A stretch of 64,000 nucleotides of DNA from Pelagibacteraceae bacterium AG-426-M19. Lineage in GTDB: Bacteria > Pseudomonadota > Alphaproteobacteria > Pelagibacterales > Pelagibacteraceae. Position numbers and translations under genes: made by a program. Of this stretch, positions 27,156 to 36,250 are shown piece after piece; position 1 is the first letter of the stretch, and each line of letters opens with the position of its first letter. The DNA lies in assembly GCA_003210025.1 (NCBI GenBank), contig QCNW01000001.1, positions 62,001 through 126,000 on the forward strand, written 5' to 3'. A model generated the notes under the pieces. It worked only from the letters and a program-made list of their open reading frames with translations. It was not told where the DNA came from and searched no databases.

Positions 27156-28115
27156 TTAATTTAATATTAATTTTTTATTATTAATTATAGATTTAATTAA
27201 TTTTGTCATCAAAGGGATTTTTTTTTGTTGAATTTTTTTTAATACAAATGGAGCAATTTCTCTTGCAAGTTGCTCTCCCTCTACAGTTTCATTAGACATA
27301 AATTTTCTTTTAGCATTGTTAAATGTATAGCCTTGCCCTAAGTAACTTCCCATTTTACTATTTCTACCTCCTGCAGCACTCACGTATAGATCTCCAACTC
27401 CAGCCAATCCAAGAGCAGTCTCAATTTTCCCTTCAAAATATTTAGTAATATATATCATCTCATTTATAGATTTTTTGAATAAACTTGAAGACATATTTAA
27501 ACTATCTCCAGCCCCAATAATCATTGAATAAATATTTTTAATTGAAGAACAGATTTCAACTCCAATAACATCTTTCGAAGTTTCGGTTAAATAGTATTTT
27601 GTAGTTATCATATTACAAATTTTTTTTGCGGTTTTGATATTTTTATTAGCAACAATCACACTTGTTTGTTTTTTATTTGAAAGTTCTTTTGCTAAACAAG
27701 GTCCTTTTAAAACTGAAACATTTATGTTTTTATTAGTTTTCTTTATATCCTCTGAAATAGTAAAAATTTTCTGTTTTTTTTTCTCATACTTTAAACCTTT
27801 GGTAAGAATAAGAATTGGACTTTTGATATTTGATTTTTTAAATTCTTCACTGATAAAATTTATTCCCGATAAACTTAACGCAACAACGACTAAATCAAAT
27901 TTATTCTTTAACAAATGAGTTGAATATTTTTTGTATTTCAGTTTATTAGGTAAATTTATTTTTAAACTAGAATGATATTTCTTTTTTGAAGACAAATTTT
28001 TAATAAAAGTTTTATTGTAAGGCTCTGTGATAGTTACTTCATTTTTATTATCTATACATGGAAAAGTAAAAGCAGATCCCATTGCGCCACCGCCTATTAT
28101 TAAAATTTTTCTCAT
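27156..28115 (-). CDS. NAD(P)-dependent glycerol-3-phosphate dehydrogenase-like protein (GpsA family)
   Basis: 319 aa. Rossmann motif GGGAMGSAF, the substrate block LKGPCLAKE and the C-terminal GLAGVGDLYVSAAGGRNSKMG match GpsA, which interconverts DHAP and glycerol-3-phosphate. It is embedded in the sugar-osmolyte operon, 2 bases before the ATPase gene and 6 bases after the tmoW stop. This suggests a role in using the glycerol or glycerate part of the imported compound rather than in general lipid synthesis. It is Lys-rich and divergent, so other 2-hydroxyacid-type substrates remain possible. Confidence 0.8.
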   Translation of the reverse strand: MRKILIIGGGAMGSAFTFPCIDNKNEVTITEPYNKTFIKNLSSKKKYHSSLKINLPNKLKYKKYSTHLLKNKFDLVVVALSLSGINFISEEFKKSNIKSPILILTKGLKYEKKKQKIFTISEDIKKTNKNINVSVLKGPCLAKELSNKKQTSVIVANKNIKTAKKICNMITTKYYLTETSKDVIGVEICSSIKNIYSMIIGAGDSLNMSSSLFKKSINEMIYITKYFEGKIETALGLAGVGDLYVSAAGGRNSKMGSYLGQGYTFNNAKRKFMSNETVEGEQLAREIAPFVLKKIQQKKIPLMTKLIKSIINNKKLILN

Positions 28116-28121
28116 TTAAGC

Positions 28122-30275
28122 TTAAGCAATTCCTAGATGTTTTTTTCTTTTTTCTACCCAAGTTCTTATCAAATTATCAAAGATTAAACCTATAAAAGCT
28201 ACACAAATACCTAAAGTTAATCCAATACCAGCACCATTTTTATCTGATAAAGCTTTTAAAATATATTGTCCTAAATCCTCTGTGCCTATAAATGCCCCTA
28301 TAATTACCATAAATAATGCAAACACTATTGTTTGATTTATACCAAGCATCATGTGAGGGAATGCTAAAGGAAATTCTATTTTTGTTAATCTTTGAAATTT
28401 ATTTACACCTGACATTGTCGCTGCATCATGCAAACCTGCTGGAACACTTCTAAGCCCTTCAATTGTGTATCTTGTTGCTGGTATAGTTGCATAAACAATG
28501 ACAGCAATAAGAACAGAAGTGTCAGTTATTCCAAAAAGCATCATTACAGGAATAAGATAAACAAATGATGGAAATGTTTGAAATATATCACATACCCCTA
28601 ACATAAATTTTGCAGAATATTTATTTTGAAAACATAATGTGCCAACCGTAAAACCAATTATACAAGAGACTATTACCCCAAATGTTGCCATGTAAGCCGT
28701 TACTAAGGCTCTATCCCACCAAGGGCTTAGAGCTATGAATAATGTCAAACCACAAACTACTAATGCAGATCTAATTCCACCAATTAAATAGCCTGCACCA
28801 ACAACTAGAACTAATGTAGCAACAGCTGGCATCCTTAAATACAAAGCCCTCATTGGTTGTAACACTTCTTGAATTAACCATGTATTAAATGCTTTTATAT
28901 AAACAAAGAAGGTATCAAAAATCCAATCGACACCTTTATTCCAAAAATCAGCAGTTGATATTCCTTTATTGTGTGGAACTTCAAATAAATAATTGTAACC
29001 TCCTTTAAAATAAACAGATCCAAAGTAAGCGAGTAAAATTCCAATTATGACCGTAATACTAAAAAATAATAAATTTTTATTTCTTTTAAAAAAATTCAAA
29101 TTGCCAAAATAATCGACTTGCTTGTTTGCCCATGCTAATGACATTTTATCTAATAAAATTGCAATTAGACTTATACAAAGACCAGCTTCTAATGCTAATC
29201 CGATATTAAGCTGATTTAGTGCTAACAATAAATTAAAACCTAGACCTTTCGCTCCAATGAAGGCTGAAATAACAGCCATAGAAAAGCACACCATGATAAC
29301 CTGGTTTACGCCAATTAAAATATCTCGTCTGGCCGTTGGAATTAGCACTTTAGACATTAGTTGCCAATTATTACAACCACTCATTCTTCCAGCTTCAATT
29401 ACTTCTGGAGGAATAGCTCTCAATCCTAGTAAAGTAAGTAATATCATGGGTGGAACAGCAACAACCATAGTTATAATTACTGCAGCGTGGTCACCGACTC
29501 CAAAAAGAACAAGTGCAGGAACTAATACTGCATATTGTGGCATTGTTTGCATAACTAATAGAATTGGATATAGAGCTTTTTCTACACGTTTACTTTTATA
29601 AGCTGCAATACCCAAACTTAACCCAAATATAAATGATAGAGGTGCAGCAACTAAAATAAAAGAGAGTGTTTGCATCGATGGTTTCCATTGTCCAAATATA
29701 GAAATGTAAACCATTGTTAAACCGGCAAATAAAGCGAGTCCAATACCACTTAATTTATAAGCAAGTATTGCAAAGCCAGCTGCAACTATTGTCCAAGGTA
29801 GACCTGGTAACTCTGCCCAAGGGTTCGCATCGATCCAATCCCAACTTGTAAAGGCAACAATTGTTTCAAGTCCACCTAATAGAATTTCTCTAATTAATTC
29901 TATTAAAAAGGTCATAAAAGCTGTTAAATTTCTGCTAATTTGCAAAACTATTGGTCTGGTTTTAAATTCTTGAGTGTCCTCATTCCAAAACTCCATTGGC
30001 ATCCACTCATTCATTAAGAAAAACAAGGAGTCATTTATCCATATTGGTAACCATCCAAGTAATGGGGGAAGACGCCAGAAAACATCAAAGGCGTAATATC
30101 TTACTTCTTTGCCTAAAAATATATAACTACTTTGATTAGGGTCTTTTACGAATTCAGCTTGGCCTCTAATGAATTTATATGTTTCTGGAACATCAATAGC
30201 AAAACAAAGAGCAAAGAAAACAATTAATAGAAATAACCACTGAAATATTTTTGGATATTTTTTTAAAAATTCCAT
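28122..30275 (-). CDS. tmoW: TMAO ABC transporter permease (tandem ProW-like)
   Basis: 717 aa made of two ProW/OpuAB-type permease domains in one chain (about 180-370 and 510-710), each with a quaternary-amine EAA loop (EAGRMSGCNNWQL and DAATMSGVNKFQR). This double permease is what I recall for the TMAO-specific TmoXWV importer of marine bacteria. It lies 3 bases after the ATPase gene. Specificity for TMAO is supported by tmoX and the divergent tdm; glycine betaine or choline are alternatives for the same fold. Confidence 0.85.
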   Translation of the reverse strand: MEFLKKYPKIFQWLFLLIVFFALCFAIDVPETYKFIRGQAEFVKDPNQSSYIFLGKEVRYYAFDVFWRLPPLLGWLPIWINDSLFFLMNEWMPMEFWNEDTQEFKTRPIVLQISRNLTAFMTFLIELIREILLGGLETIVAFTSWDWIDANPWAELPGLPWTIVAAGFAILAYKLSGIGLALFAGLTMVYISIFGQWKPSMQTLSFILVAAPLSFIFGLSLGIAAYKSKRVEKALYPILLVMQTMPQYAVLVPALVLFGVGDHAAVIITMVVAVPPMILLTLLGLRAIPPEVIEAGRMSGCNNWQLMSKVLIPTARRDILIGVNQVIMVCFSMAVISAFIGAKGLGFNLLLALNQLNIGLALEAGLCISLIAILLDKMSLAWANKQVDYFGNLNFFKRNKNLLFFSITVIIGILLAYFGSVYFKGGYNYLFEVPHNKGISTADFWNKGVDWIFDTFFVYIKAFNTWLIQEVLQPMRALYLRMPAVATLVLVVGAGYLIGGIRSALVVCGLTLFIALSPWWDRALVTAYMATFGVIVSCIIGFTVGTLCFQNKYSAKFMLGVCDIFQTFPSFVYLIPVMMLFGITDTSVLIAVIVYATIPATRYTIEGLRSVPAGLHDAATMSGVNKFQRLTKIEFPLAFPHMMLGINQTIVFALFMVIIGAFIGTEDLGQYILKALSDKNGAGIGLTLGICVAFIGLIFDNLIRTWVEKRKKHLGIA

Positions 30276-30278
30276 AAT

Positions 30279-31310
30279 TTATTTTCCGTTCTTTCTTCCG
30301 CCAAAGACAGTATTTATTATTTTTGTCGGGTTGATTGACCCAACGGTTTTATTATTTTCATCTATAACTGCTACAGATTTTTCTTGCGTTAATATTTTTT
30401 CTGCAACATTTTCTATGATTTCATCTTTTGAAACTTTAACATCACCTAAATTATTAGCTATAGATTCATCCATTACATCTTCAATTAATAAAACTTTTTC
30501 TCTAGGTACTTCTTCAGTAAATTTTCTTACATATTCTGTGGCTGGGTTTAAAACTATATTTGCAGGTGTATCTAGTTGTTCAATTATACCATCTTTCATA
30601 ATTGCAATTCGATCAGCAAGTTTTAATGCTTCATCAAAATCATGAGTAATAAACATAATTGTTTTTTGTAATTTTTCTTGAAGTCTTAAAAATTCATCTT
30701 GCATTTCTTTTCTAATTAAAGGATCTAAAGCAGAAAAAGGTTCATCTAAAAACCATATATCGGGTTCGACTGCGAGAGATCTTGCAATACCCACTCTTTG
30801 TTGTTGTCCACCTGAAAGTTCTCTTGGAAAATAATTTTCCCTTCCATCAAGTCCAACTAATTTAACCATCTCCATTGCTTTACTAATACTTTCATCAGTT
30901 TTGATACCTTTGATTTGAAGAGGAAAAGCTATATTTTCTACAACGGTTTTGTGTGGAAGAAGAGCAAAGCTTTGGAAAACCATTCCCATTTTGTTTCTTC
31001 TAAGCTCAATTAACTCTTTATTATTTAAATTTAATAAATCTTGACCTTCAATGAAAATTTTTCCACCTGTTGCATCTGTTAATCTTGATATACACCTTAG
31101 TAAAGTTGACTTACCAGATCCAGATAAGCCCATTACAACAAGCATCTCTCCTTTTGCCACTTCAAAAGAGGCATTGTTAACACCTACTATACAACCATTT
31201 TCTTGAAATGTTTTAGCATCAACATTACCATTTGAATCTTGAAGCATCTTTTTGGCGTTTTCACCAAAAATTTTATAAACTGCTTCGCATTTGATTACTG
31301 CTTCAGACAT
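30279..31310 (-). CDS. tmoV: TMAO ABC transporter ATPase (ProV-like)
   Basis: 343 aa. Walker A GLSGSGKST, signature LSGGQQQR and Walker B IWFLDEPFSALDP are present. The C-terminal region (about 270-340) contains a CBS-like half-module (ekilTQEKSVAVIDENNKTVG), as in ProV/OpuAA ATPases of quaternary-amine importers. It is placed directly before tmoW. It is separated from tmoX by two non-transport genes (MORN and membrane proteins) and a hairpin. Confidence 0.88.
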   Translation of the reverse strand: MSEAVIKCEAVYKIFGENAKKMLQDSNGNVDAKTFQENGCIVGVNNASFEVAKGEMLVVMGLSGSGKSTLLRCISRLTDATGGKIFIEGQDLLNLNNKELIELRRNKMGMVFQSFALLPHKTVVENIAFPLQIKGIKTDESISKAMEMVKLVGLDGRENYFPRELSGGQQQRVGIARSLAVEPDIWFLDEPFSALDPLIRKEMQDEFLRLQEKLQKTIMFITHDFDEALKLADRIAIMKDGIIEQLDTPANIVLNPATEYVRKFTEEVPREKVLLIEDVMDESIANNLGDVKVSKDEIIENVAEKILTQEKSVAVIDENNKTVGSINPTKIINTVFGGRKNGK

Positions 31311-31374
31311 AATTCTTATAAAAATATACGAAAATTAATTAAATTAAAATCAATATAATTGAAGCTTATTTCCA

Positions 31375-31926
31375 TTAAAAATTTTTAATAAAATAAACCC
31401 TTGTATCAATTCCAGTACTTAAAAAACTTAAGGCTTCACCGCTTACTTTAATTGTTTCGTCTACTCCTACGTTATTTCCACTAACTGTAAAACCTGCAAA
31501 ACATTTCTTTTTTTCAGCATCCCATTCAACAAATGTTTCATCAATCTTATTGCCGTTAATAGTATAAATTTCATGTGCTCTAAAATTTAAGAAATTTGCA
31601 CCCATTATTGCTCTTTGGGGGATAAGCTTTGTGGCATTACACACTCCCTCATACAATTCATCTGATAATTTATAATGATCAGTACCATCAAAAGTTACTA
31701 ATATACCCGAGGGAAGTTTTGAAATTAATGCACTTAGTTTTCTCTCTTTTGCAATTCTCTCTTCTTCCAATTTCATTTTTCTAACTAATTCATCACCCTC
31801 ACTAAATATATTATTTAAAATAGCAAAAGAAGAAATTATGACTATTGTTAAAATTATTAGTCCTATAAATTGTTTTATGTTCTCGGGTAATCCTTTTAAT
31901 CTATTAAATGAAGTTTCGTTCGACAT
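31375..31926 (-). CDS. Single-pass membrane protein with periplasmic domain, unknown
   Basis: 183 aa. One membrane helix at about 19-41 (IGLIILTIVIISSFAIL), then a charged coil (45-62, EGDELVRKMKLEEERIAK) and a domain of about 120 residues with two Cys (93 and 136). The N-in topology would put the domain in the periplasm. It shares one base with the MORN-repeat gene upstream and is followed 64 bases later by tmoV. Not recognised. Its place inside the TMAO import operon suggests an accessory or envelope role, but this is inference. Confidence 0.6.
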   Translation of the reverse strand: MSNETSFNRLKGLPENIKQFIGLIILTIVIISSFAILNNIFSEGDELVRKMKLEEERIAKERKLSALISKLPSGILVTFDGTDHYKLSDELYEGVCNATKLIPQRAIMGANFLNFRAHEIYTINGNKIDETFVEWDAEKKKCFAGFTVSGNNVGVDETIKVSGEALSFLSTGIDTRVYFIKNF

Positions 31927-32303
31927 TAATCTTGTAATTTACCGTTTTTCCAAATTCCTATTTTTTGGTCTCCATTAGCCCAAGTAAATGTTCCCTTGCC
32001 ATTCATAAAACCATTAGCCCACTCTCCTTCATAAGTAGACCCATCTGGGAAAGTTAAAGTTCCAACGCCACTCCAAACGCTATTTTTAAACTCACCTTTA
32101 TAGATATATCCGTTTGGCCATGTTTCTACACCTTGACCATTTTTTTTTGTTCCTACCCACTCACCTTCGTATGTAGTTTTATCTGTATAAACCCATTTTC
32201 CATATCCATTTTCACAGTTACCTTCTTTACATCCGGTGCTTCGAGCGAAAACTGATGAACTTATTAATAAACTTAAAAAAATATAAAAAAGATATTTTCT
32301 CAT
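31926..32303 (-). CDS. Secreted MORN-repeat protein
   Basis: 125 aa. A signal peptide (1-20, ending SVFA) is followed by CKEGNC and then four to five MORN repeats (TYEGEWVGTKKNGQG, IYKGEFKNSVWSGVG, TYEGEWANGFMNGKG and a partial GIWKNGKL). MORN repeats often bind membranes or lipids. The gene lies after the tmoX hairpin and overlaps the next membrane-protein gene by one base. A pair of envelope proteins inside a TMAO operon is unusual; its role is unknown. Confidence 0.75.
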   Translation of the reverse strand: MRKYLFYIFLSLLISSSVFARSTGCKEGNCENGYGKWVYTDKTTYEGEWVGTKKNGQGVETWPNGYIYKGEFKNSVWSGVGTLTFPDGSTYEGEWANGFMNGKGTFTWANGDQKIGIWKNGKLQD

Positions 32304-32337
32304 AACTGTATTTTACACAAATCTTTATAAAAAAAAA

Positions 32338-32363
32338 TCCCCCCCAACAGAATTGGGGGAGAT
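32338..32363 (-). terminator. Attenuator/terminator after tmoX
   Basis: Read on the minus strand, a stem of five G plus two flanking pairs (GGGGGAA-type arms at 32341-32347 and 32353-32359, loop of 5) is followed by a T-run opposite the A's at 32329-32337. It sits between the tmoX stop and the next gene, the same place as the hairpin after the sugar-binding protein gene. Confidence 0.75.
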
Positions 32364-32385
32364 CTTAATTTTTTAACTTTTATCC

Positions 32386-33330
32386 TTATTTAAGGAAAGC
32401 TTTCCAAGTTGACTCGTTATCAGCTAACCATTTTTTAGCTGCATCTTCGTGAGTCATTTTGTCAACGTCTACTAAAGCTGCCATTGCACCAATTTGACTT
32501 GTTGAAAATGACAATTTTTTAAACGCTGCTGCTGCATCTGGATGAGTTTTTGGAAAATCTTCGTGTACTGCTTTTTTCAAATAACCATCCGGAGAACCAC
32601 ATTTTCCGTCACCACCATCTGCTGGTCTGCAACCAGCTGTGTATGGAGGGAAATCGATAAATGTAAAACCAGCACCATCAGTAAAGTTTGGTGTCCAGTT
32701 GAAAATTATAGTTCCTCTTCCTTCTTTTTCAGCAGCTGCTAACTCTGCCCAAAGTGCATCAGCACCTCCAGCAAACTTAACCCACCATAAATCACCTAAG
32801 CCTAGTGCATCAATCCTTTGAGGGATTAAGTCACCATGCCAAGTTTGTGGTCCTTCCAACATTCTTCCTTTTCCATCTGGAGAGTCAGGTGTTGTAAAGT
32901 TTTTTGCACAGTCTGGATTTTTTAGAGCTGTCCAATCTGGTAGACCTGGACATAGACCTTTTTCAACAACCCAGTTTGGATATCCCATATCCTCAAGAGT
33001 TCTTGCTTCATGATCACCCCACTCTAACAAGCCACCTTTGTCTAAAGCTGTTGTAAATGACTTACCGAAAGCAGATTCCCATACCTCATGAGATATAGTT
33101 ACATCACCAATTCTAATTGACTCGTAAACCGCTTGAGAGTCAGCATTTACATATTTAACATTGTTACCCATGCTTTCAAAGATTCCACCAATAACATAGG
33201 CCATAACAATTTGACTTGACCAGTTATGAGTTGGGATCACTATGGGTTTTTTACTGTCAGCGTTAGATATTCCTGCAAAGCTTACTACAGTAATTACTAT
33301 AGCTGAGAGTAAAGATAGTATTTTCTTCAT
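32386..33330 (-). CDS. tmoX: TMAO-binding periplasmic protein
   Basis: 314 aa, OpuAC/ProX-like family. The signal peptide is residues 1-24 (ending GISNA-D). The mature protein starts KKPIVIPTHNWSSQIVMAYVIG, and Trp-rich blocks (TWHGD, DLWWVKF, FNWTPNF) fit the aromatic cage used to bind TMAO or betaine. It is first in the minus operon with its own candidate promoter and a strong ribosome-binding site (GAGGAG). Divergent tdm 141 bp away supports TMAO as ligand. A hairpin after it should raise its level relative to the membrane genes. Confidence 0.85.
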   Translation of the reverse strand: MKKILSLLSAIVITVVSFAGISNADSKKPIVIPTHNWSSQIVMAYVIGGIFESMGNNVKYVNADSQAVYESIRIGDVTISHEVWESAFGKSFTTALDKGGLLEWGDHEARTLEDMGYPNWVVEKGLCPGLPDWTALKNPDCAKNFTTPDSPDGKGRMLEGPQTWHGDLIPQRIDALGLGDLWWVKFAGGADALWAELAAAEKEGRGTIIFNWTPNFTDGAGFTFIDFPPYTAGCRPADGGDGKCGSPDGYLKKAVHEDFPKTHPDAAAAFKKLSFSTSQIGAMAALVDVDKMTHEDAAKKWLADNESTWKAFLK

Positions 33331-33343
33331 TTATTTCTCCTCT

Positions 33344-33357
33344 CTTAATATATTAAG
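33344..33357. promoter_or_regulatory. Palindrome at the start of the tmoX transcript
   Basis: A perfect 14-bp palindrome, CTTAATATATTAAG. It overlaps the likely start of the tmoX transcript and lies just before its ribosome-binding site, a usual place for a repressor operator. Its AT-only centre weakens the call. Confidence 0.4.
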
Positions 33358-33363
33358 TAAGTA

Positions 33364-33392
33364 AGTATCCTTAAATTTAATCTCACAGTCAA
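33364..33392 (-). promoter_or_regulatory. Candidate sigma-70 promoter of tmoX
   Basis: On the minus strand TTGACT (33387-33392) and GATACT (33364-33369) are separated by exactly 17 bases. Transcription would start near 33357, about 27 bases before the tmoX ATG. Confidence 0.5.
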
Positions 33393-33425
33393 CAAAAGTT
33401 GGTACTAAAATTTATATATACAATT

Positions 33426-33439
33426 AATCAGTACTGATT
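33426..33439. promoter_or_regulatory. Palindrome upstream of tdm (candidate operator)
   Basis: AATCAGTACTGATT is a perfect 14-bp palindrome with a mixed-base core, 32 bases before the tdm ATG. It is a good candidate for binding by a dimeric regulator, possibly the small protein encoded just after tdm. Confidence 0.45.
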
Positions 33440-33471
33440 TATTCTTAAACATAAGTAATCATTGATTTAAA

Positions 33472-35811
33472 ATGCTAGAAGAAAATTTAAGAATAAATGA
33501 ACCTGGTTTAAATGTTTTGCCACCTGGAGTTGAAAGATATGTAGTTAATGGCGGTGGATTAACAGGAGTTCAGGTTTTTCCTGATGATGAAATTGAAATA
33601 ATTAATAATGAAGGAAATCAAATTTGTGAAATAGTTGTTTTTAATTCTGATGGAAATTCAGATCCATCAATTTTAAATTTAAAATCATCTAAATCAGAAA
33701 ATGATATAATTAAAATTTTAAATAGAAATGAAGAAAGTTCGAAAATTGCTTTGCGCCAATTAGAAAAAAGAAATCTTAAAATTGCAAAATCTAAATCTTC
33801 AATCCTTTTTGATAAAGACACTCCACCAGGAGAAAAAATTAAAATAAGTTCAAAAGATAAATGTTATTGCATTTTTTCTGCACCTGGTAATGATATGTTG
33901 GTTCATGAACAAAATCCTCCTACAGAATTAACTTTATTTATTAAAAGAAATAATATTGTTGACTATAAAGAACATAGAATAATTCCAGATCCAATTTTTG
34001 ATCCTCTAGACGAAAAAAATATTGCAAAACAATCAGCGATTTCTTTTGAAGTTAAAGAAGGAGATTATATTCAAATAATTTGTCCAACTGGTAGACAATG
34101 TTCAGATTTTGTTGCTTTTGATACAGCTAAATTAGGTAAAGGTATTGAAAAAGGTTTAGATTGGCAAACAACTAGGACCTTTATGGGAAATACATTTCCG
34201 GGACCAGGATTGTATTCAAAATTTTATGATACAGACCATGAGCCTTTAGTAGAAGTAATAAGAGATACTGTTGGTAGACATGACACTTTTAATCTTGCTT
34301 GTACATCGAAGTATTACGAAGACGCTGGTTATTTTGGGCATCCAAATTGCTCAGATAACTTAAGTGGTGCTATGGAAAATTTTGGGGTTAATAGACAAAA
34401 GGGATGGCACGCTATAAATTTATTTTTTAATACTTCAGCAGGAGGCTTAAATACCGTACTTTCTGATGAGTCATTTGCTAGACCTGGAGATTATGTAATA
34501 TTAAGAGCTTTAAAAGATTTAACCTGCGGAACATCAGCCTGTCCAAGTGATATAGATCCATGTAATTCATGGAACCCTACAGATATTTTTGTTAGAACTT
34601 ACGAAAAAAAAAGAGAATTTACAAAATCTTTTGCATTTAGAATGAAACCAGACTCAGAATTAAAACTAACAAAAAATACAGGATTTCATGAAAGAACTTC
34701 TAAGTTAACAAGAAACTTTGTTGATGCTAGAGGATATTGGCTGCCCAATGATTACACTAAACACGGAGTAATAAATGAATATACAGCGTGTAGAGAAAAA
34801 GCAGTTTTAATTGATTTATCTTCTTTAAGAAAATTTGAAATATTAGGTCCGGATGCAGAAGAATTAATGGACTATACTTTAACTAGAAATGTTAAAAAAT
34901 TGTCAGTAGGACAAATTGTTTATTCTTCGATGTGTTATGAAAATGGTTCTATGTTTGATGATGGAACATTGTTAAAAATGAGTGATCATGGATTTAGATG
35001 GGTATGTGGTGATGAATACGCAGGTGAATGGTTAAAAGAACAGGCAAAAAAGAAAAAATTTAATGTTTTAGTTAAAAACTCTACTGATCAAATAAATAAT
35101 ATTTCTCTACAAGGACCAAACAGTAGAAAAATTTTAGAAAAGTTTATTTTTACTCCGCCAACACAACCTTCTATTTCAGAATTACAATGGTTTAGGTTTA
35201 CAATCTGTAGAGTAAAAGAACTTAGTGGAATTCCATTAATGGTTTCTAGAACTGGATACACAGGCGAGTTAGGATACGAAATATGGTGTCACCCTTCAGA
35301 TGCACCAGCGGTTTGGGATGTGCTTATGGAAGCTGGCAAAGATGAAGGAATAATACCTGCTGGTTTTGGAGCATTAGATTTATTAAGAATTGAAGCTGGA
35401 CTAATATTATTTGGTAATGAATTTGACGGCCAAGTTGACCCTTTTGAAGCTGGTGTTGGATTTACGGTTCCTTTAAAAACAAAAACAGCAGATTTCATTG
35501 GTAAAGAAGCATTAATAAAAAGAAAAGAAAATCCGCAAAAGAAATTAGTTGGATTAGAACTTGTAGGCAAAGAAAAAGCTAATCACGGTGATTGCGTTCA
35601 CATTGGAAGATCCCAAGTTGGCGTAGTTACAAGCGGATGTCTATCTCCTACTTTGAATAAAAATATTGCTTTGTGCAGAATTGATGTAGGTCATTCAGAA
35701 ATAGGTATGAACGTTGAAGTCGGTAAAATTGATGGACATCAAAAAAGAATACCTGCTAAAGTTGTTGGTTTCCCGCATTACGATCCTCAAAAAACACGTG
35801 TAAAATCTTAA
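33472..35811 (+). CDS. tdm: Trimethylamine-oxide aldolase/demethylase
   Basis: 779 aa with a DUF1989-type N-terminal half (about 1-390) and a GcvT-type THF domain (about 400-779), the architecture of Tdm. Cys277, His290, Cys293 and Cys357 fall at a constant offset from the zinc cysteines I recall for the Methylocella enzyme. Tdm splits TMAO into dimethylamine and formaldehyde, and the C-terminal domain captures formaldehyde on THF. It is divergent from tmoX and overlaps the small 116-aa gene by one base. The start follows an AT-rich leader without a clear Shine-Dalgarno. Confidence 0.93.
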   Translation: MLEENLRINEPGLNVLPPGVERYVVNGGGLTGVQVFPDDEIEIINNEGNQICEIVVFNSDGNSDPSILNLKSSKSENDIIKILNRNEESSKIALRQLEKRNLKIAKSKSSILFDKDTPPGEKIKISSKDKCYCIFSAPGNDMLVHEQNPPTELTLFIKRNNIVDYKEHRIIPDPIFDPLDEKNIAKQSAISFEVKEGDYIQIICPTGRQCSDFVAFDTAKLGKGIEKGLDWQTTRTFMGNTFPGPGLYSKFYDTDHEPLVEVIRDTVGRHDTFNLACTSKYYEDAGYFGHPNCSDNLSGAMENFGVNRQKGWHAINLFFNTSAGGLNTVLSDESFARPGDYVILRALKDLTCGTSACPSDIDPCNSWNPTDIFVRTYEKKREFTKSFAFRMKPDSELKLTKNTGFHERTSKLTRNFVDARGYWLPNDYTKHGVINEYTACREKAVLIDLSSLRKFEILGPDAEELMDYTLTRNVKKLSVGQIVYSSMCYENGSMFDDGTLLKMSDHGFRWVCGDEYAGEWLKEQAKKKKFNVLVKNSTDQINNISLQGPNSRKILEKFIFTPPTQPSISELQWFRFTICRVKELSGIPLMVSRTGYTGELGYEIWCHPSDAPAVWDVLMEAGKDEGIIPAGFGALDLLRIEAGLILFGNEFDGQVDPFEAGVGFTVPLKTKTADFIGKEALIKRKENPQKKLVGLELVGKEKANHGDCVHIGRSQVGVVTSGCLSPTLNKNIALCRIDVGHSEIGMNVEVGKIDGHQKRIPAKVVGFPHYDPQKTRVKS

Positions 35812-36161
35812 TGTCAAAATCATCAAAGGATTTACTGGAATTTTGGGAAGATCAAATGAAACTATCCCATACATCTAGTAATTACTTTTTCAGAAAGTCT
35901 CCTTCACATTATCACATGATGTTGATAGTGATGAATTCCTATAAATTAAATGAAAACTTATCTGTCGAAGAACTTAAGACTAGACTTTTCAAAACCTCTA
36001 GACCCAAATCTGCACTCATGATCAAAGAAGCTTGTGATAAAGAATTTTTTTACCTCGAGAAAACTGGAAATGACCATAGAAAAAAGTACGTTTTACCCAC
36101 ACAGAATTTTGTTAATGAATTTAACGAATATTTGAAAACTCTCAAAAATTTGAGTTTTTAA
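35811..36161 (+). CDS. Small putative winged-helix protein downstream of tdm
   Basis: 116 aa, soluble and basic. Segments of about 45-100 (SVEELKTRLFKTSRPKSAL, then IKEACDKEFFYLEK and HRKKYVLPT) have the length and pattern of a winged helix-turn-helix with a beta wing, as in MarR-like regulators. It overlaps tdm by one base, so it is co-translated. It could be the local regulator of the tmoX-tdm promoter region, which has two 14-bp palindromes. The fold call is from pattern only. Confidence 0.5.
   Translation: MSKSSKDLLEFWEDQMKLSHTSSNYFFRKSPSHYHMMLIVMNSYKLNENLSVEELKTRLFKTSRPKSALMIKEACDKEFFYLEKTGNDHRKKYVLPTQNFVNEFNEYLKTLKNLSF
36135..36158 (+). terminator. Weak hairpin at end of tdm operon
   Basis: AAAACTC and GAGTTTT form a 7-bp stem around a 10-base loop at the very end of the small gene, and the right arm runs into a short T-tract. 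The stem is AT-rich, so this is a weak candidate. Confidence 0.35.
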
Positions 36162-36250
36162 TTAAAAATCGAATAAATATTTAGAATTTATATAAATTAT
36201 ATATAAAAATTATTATATTCTTTCCTTTGCTAAAAAATTAAAGTTGATTC

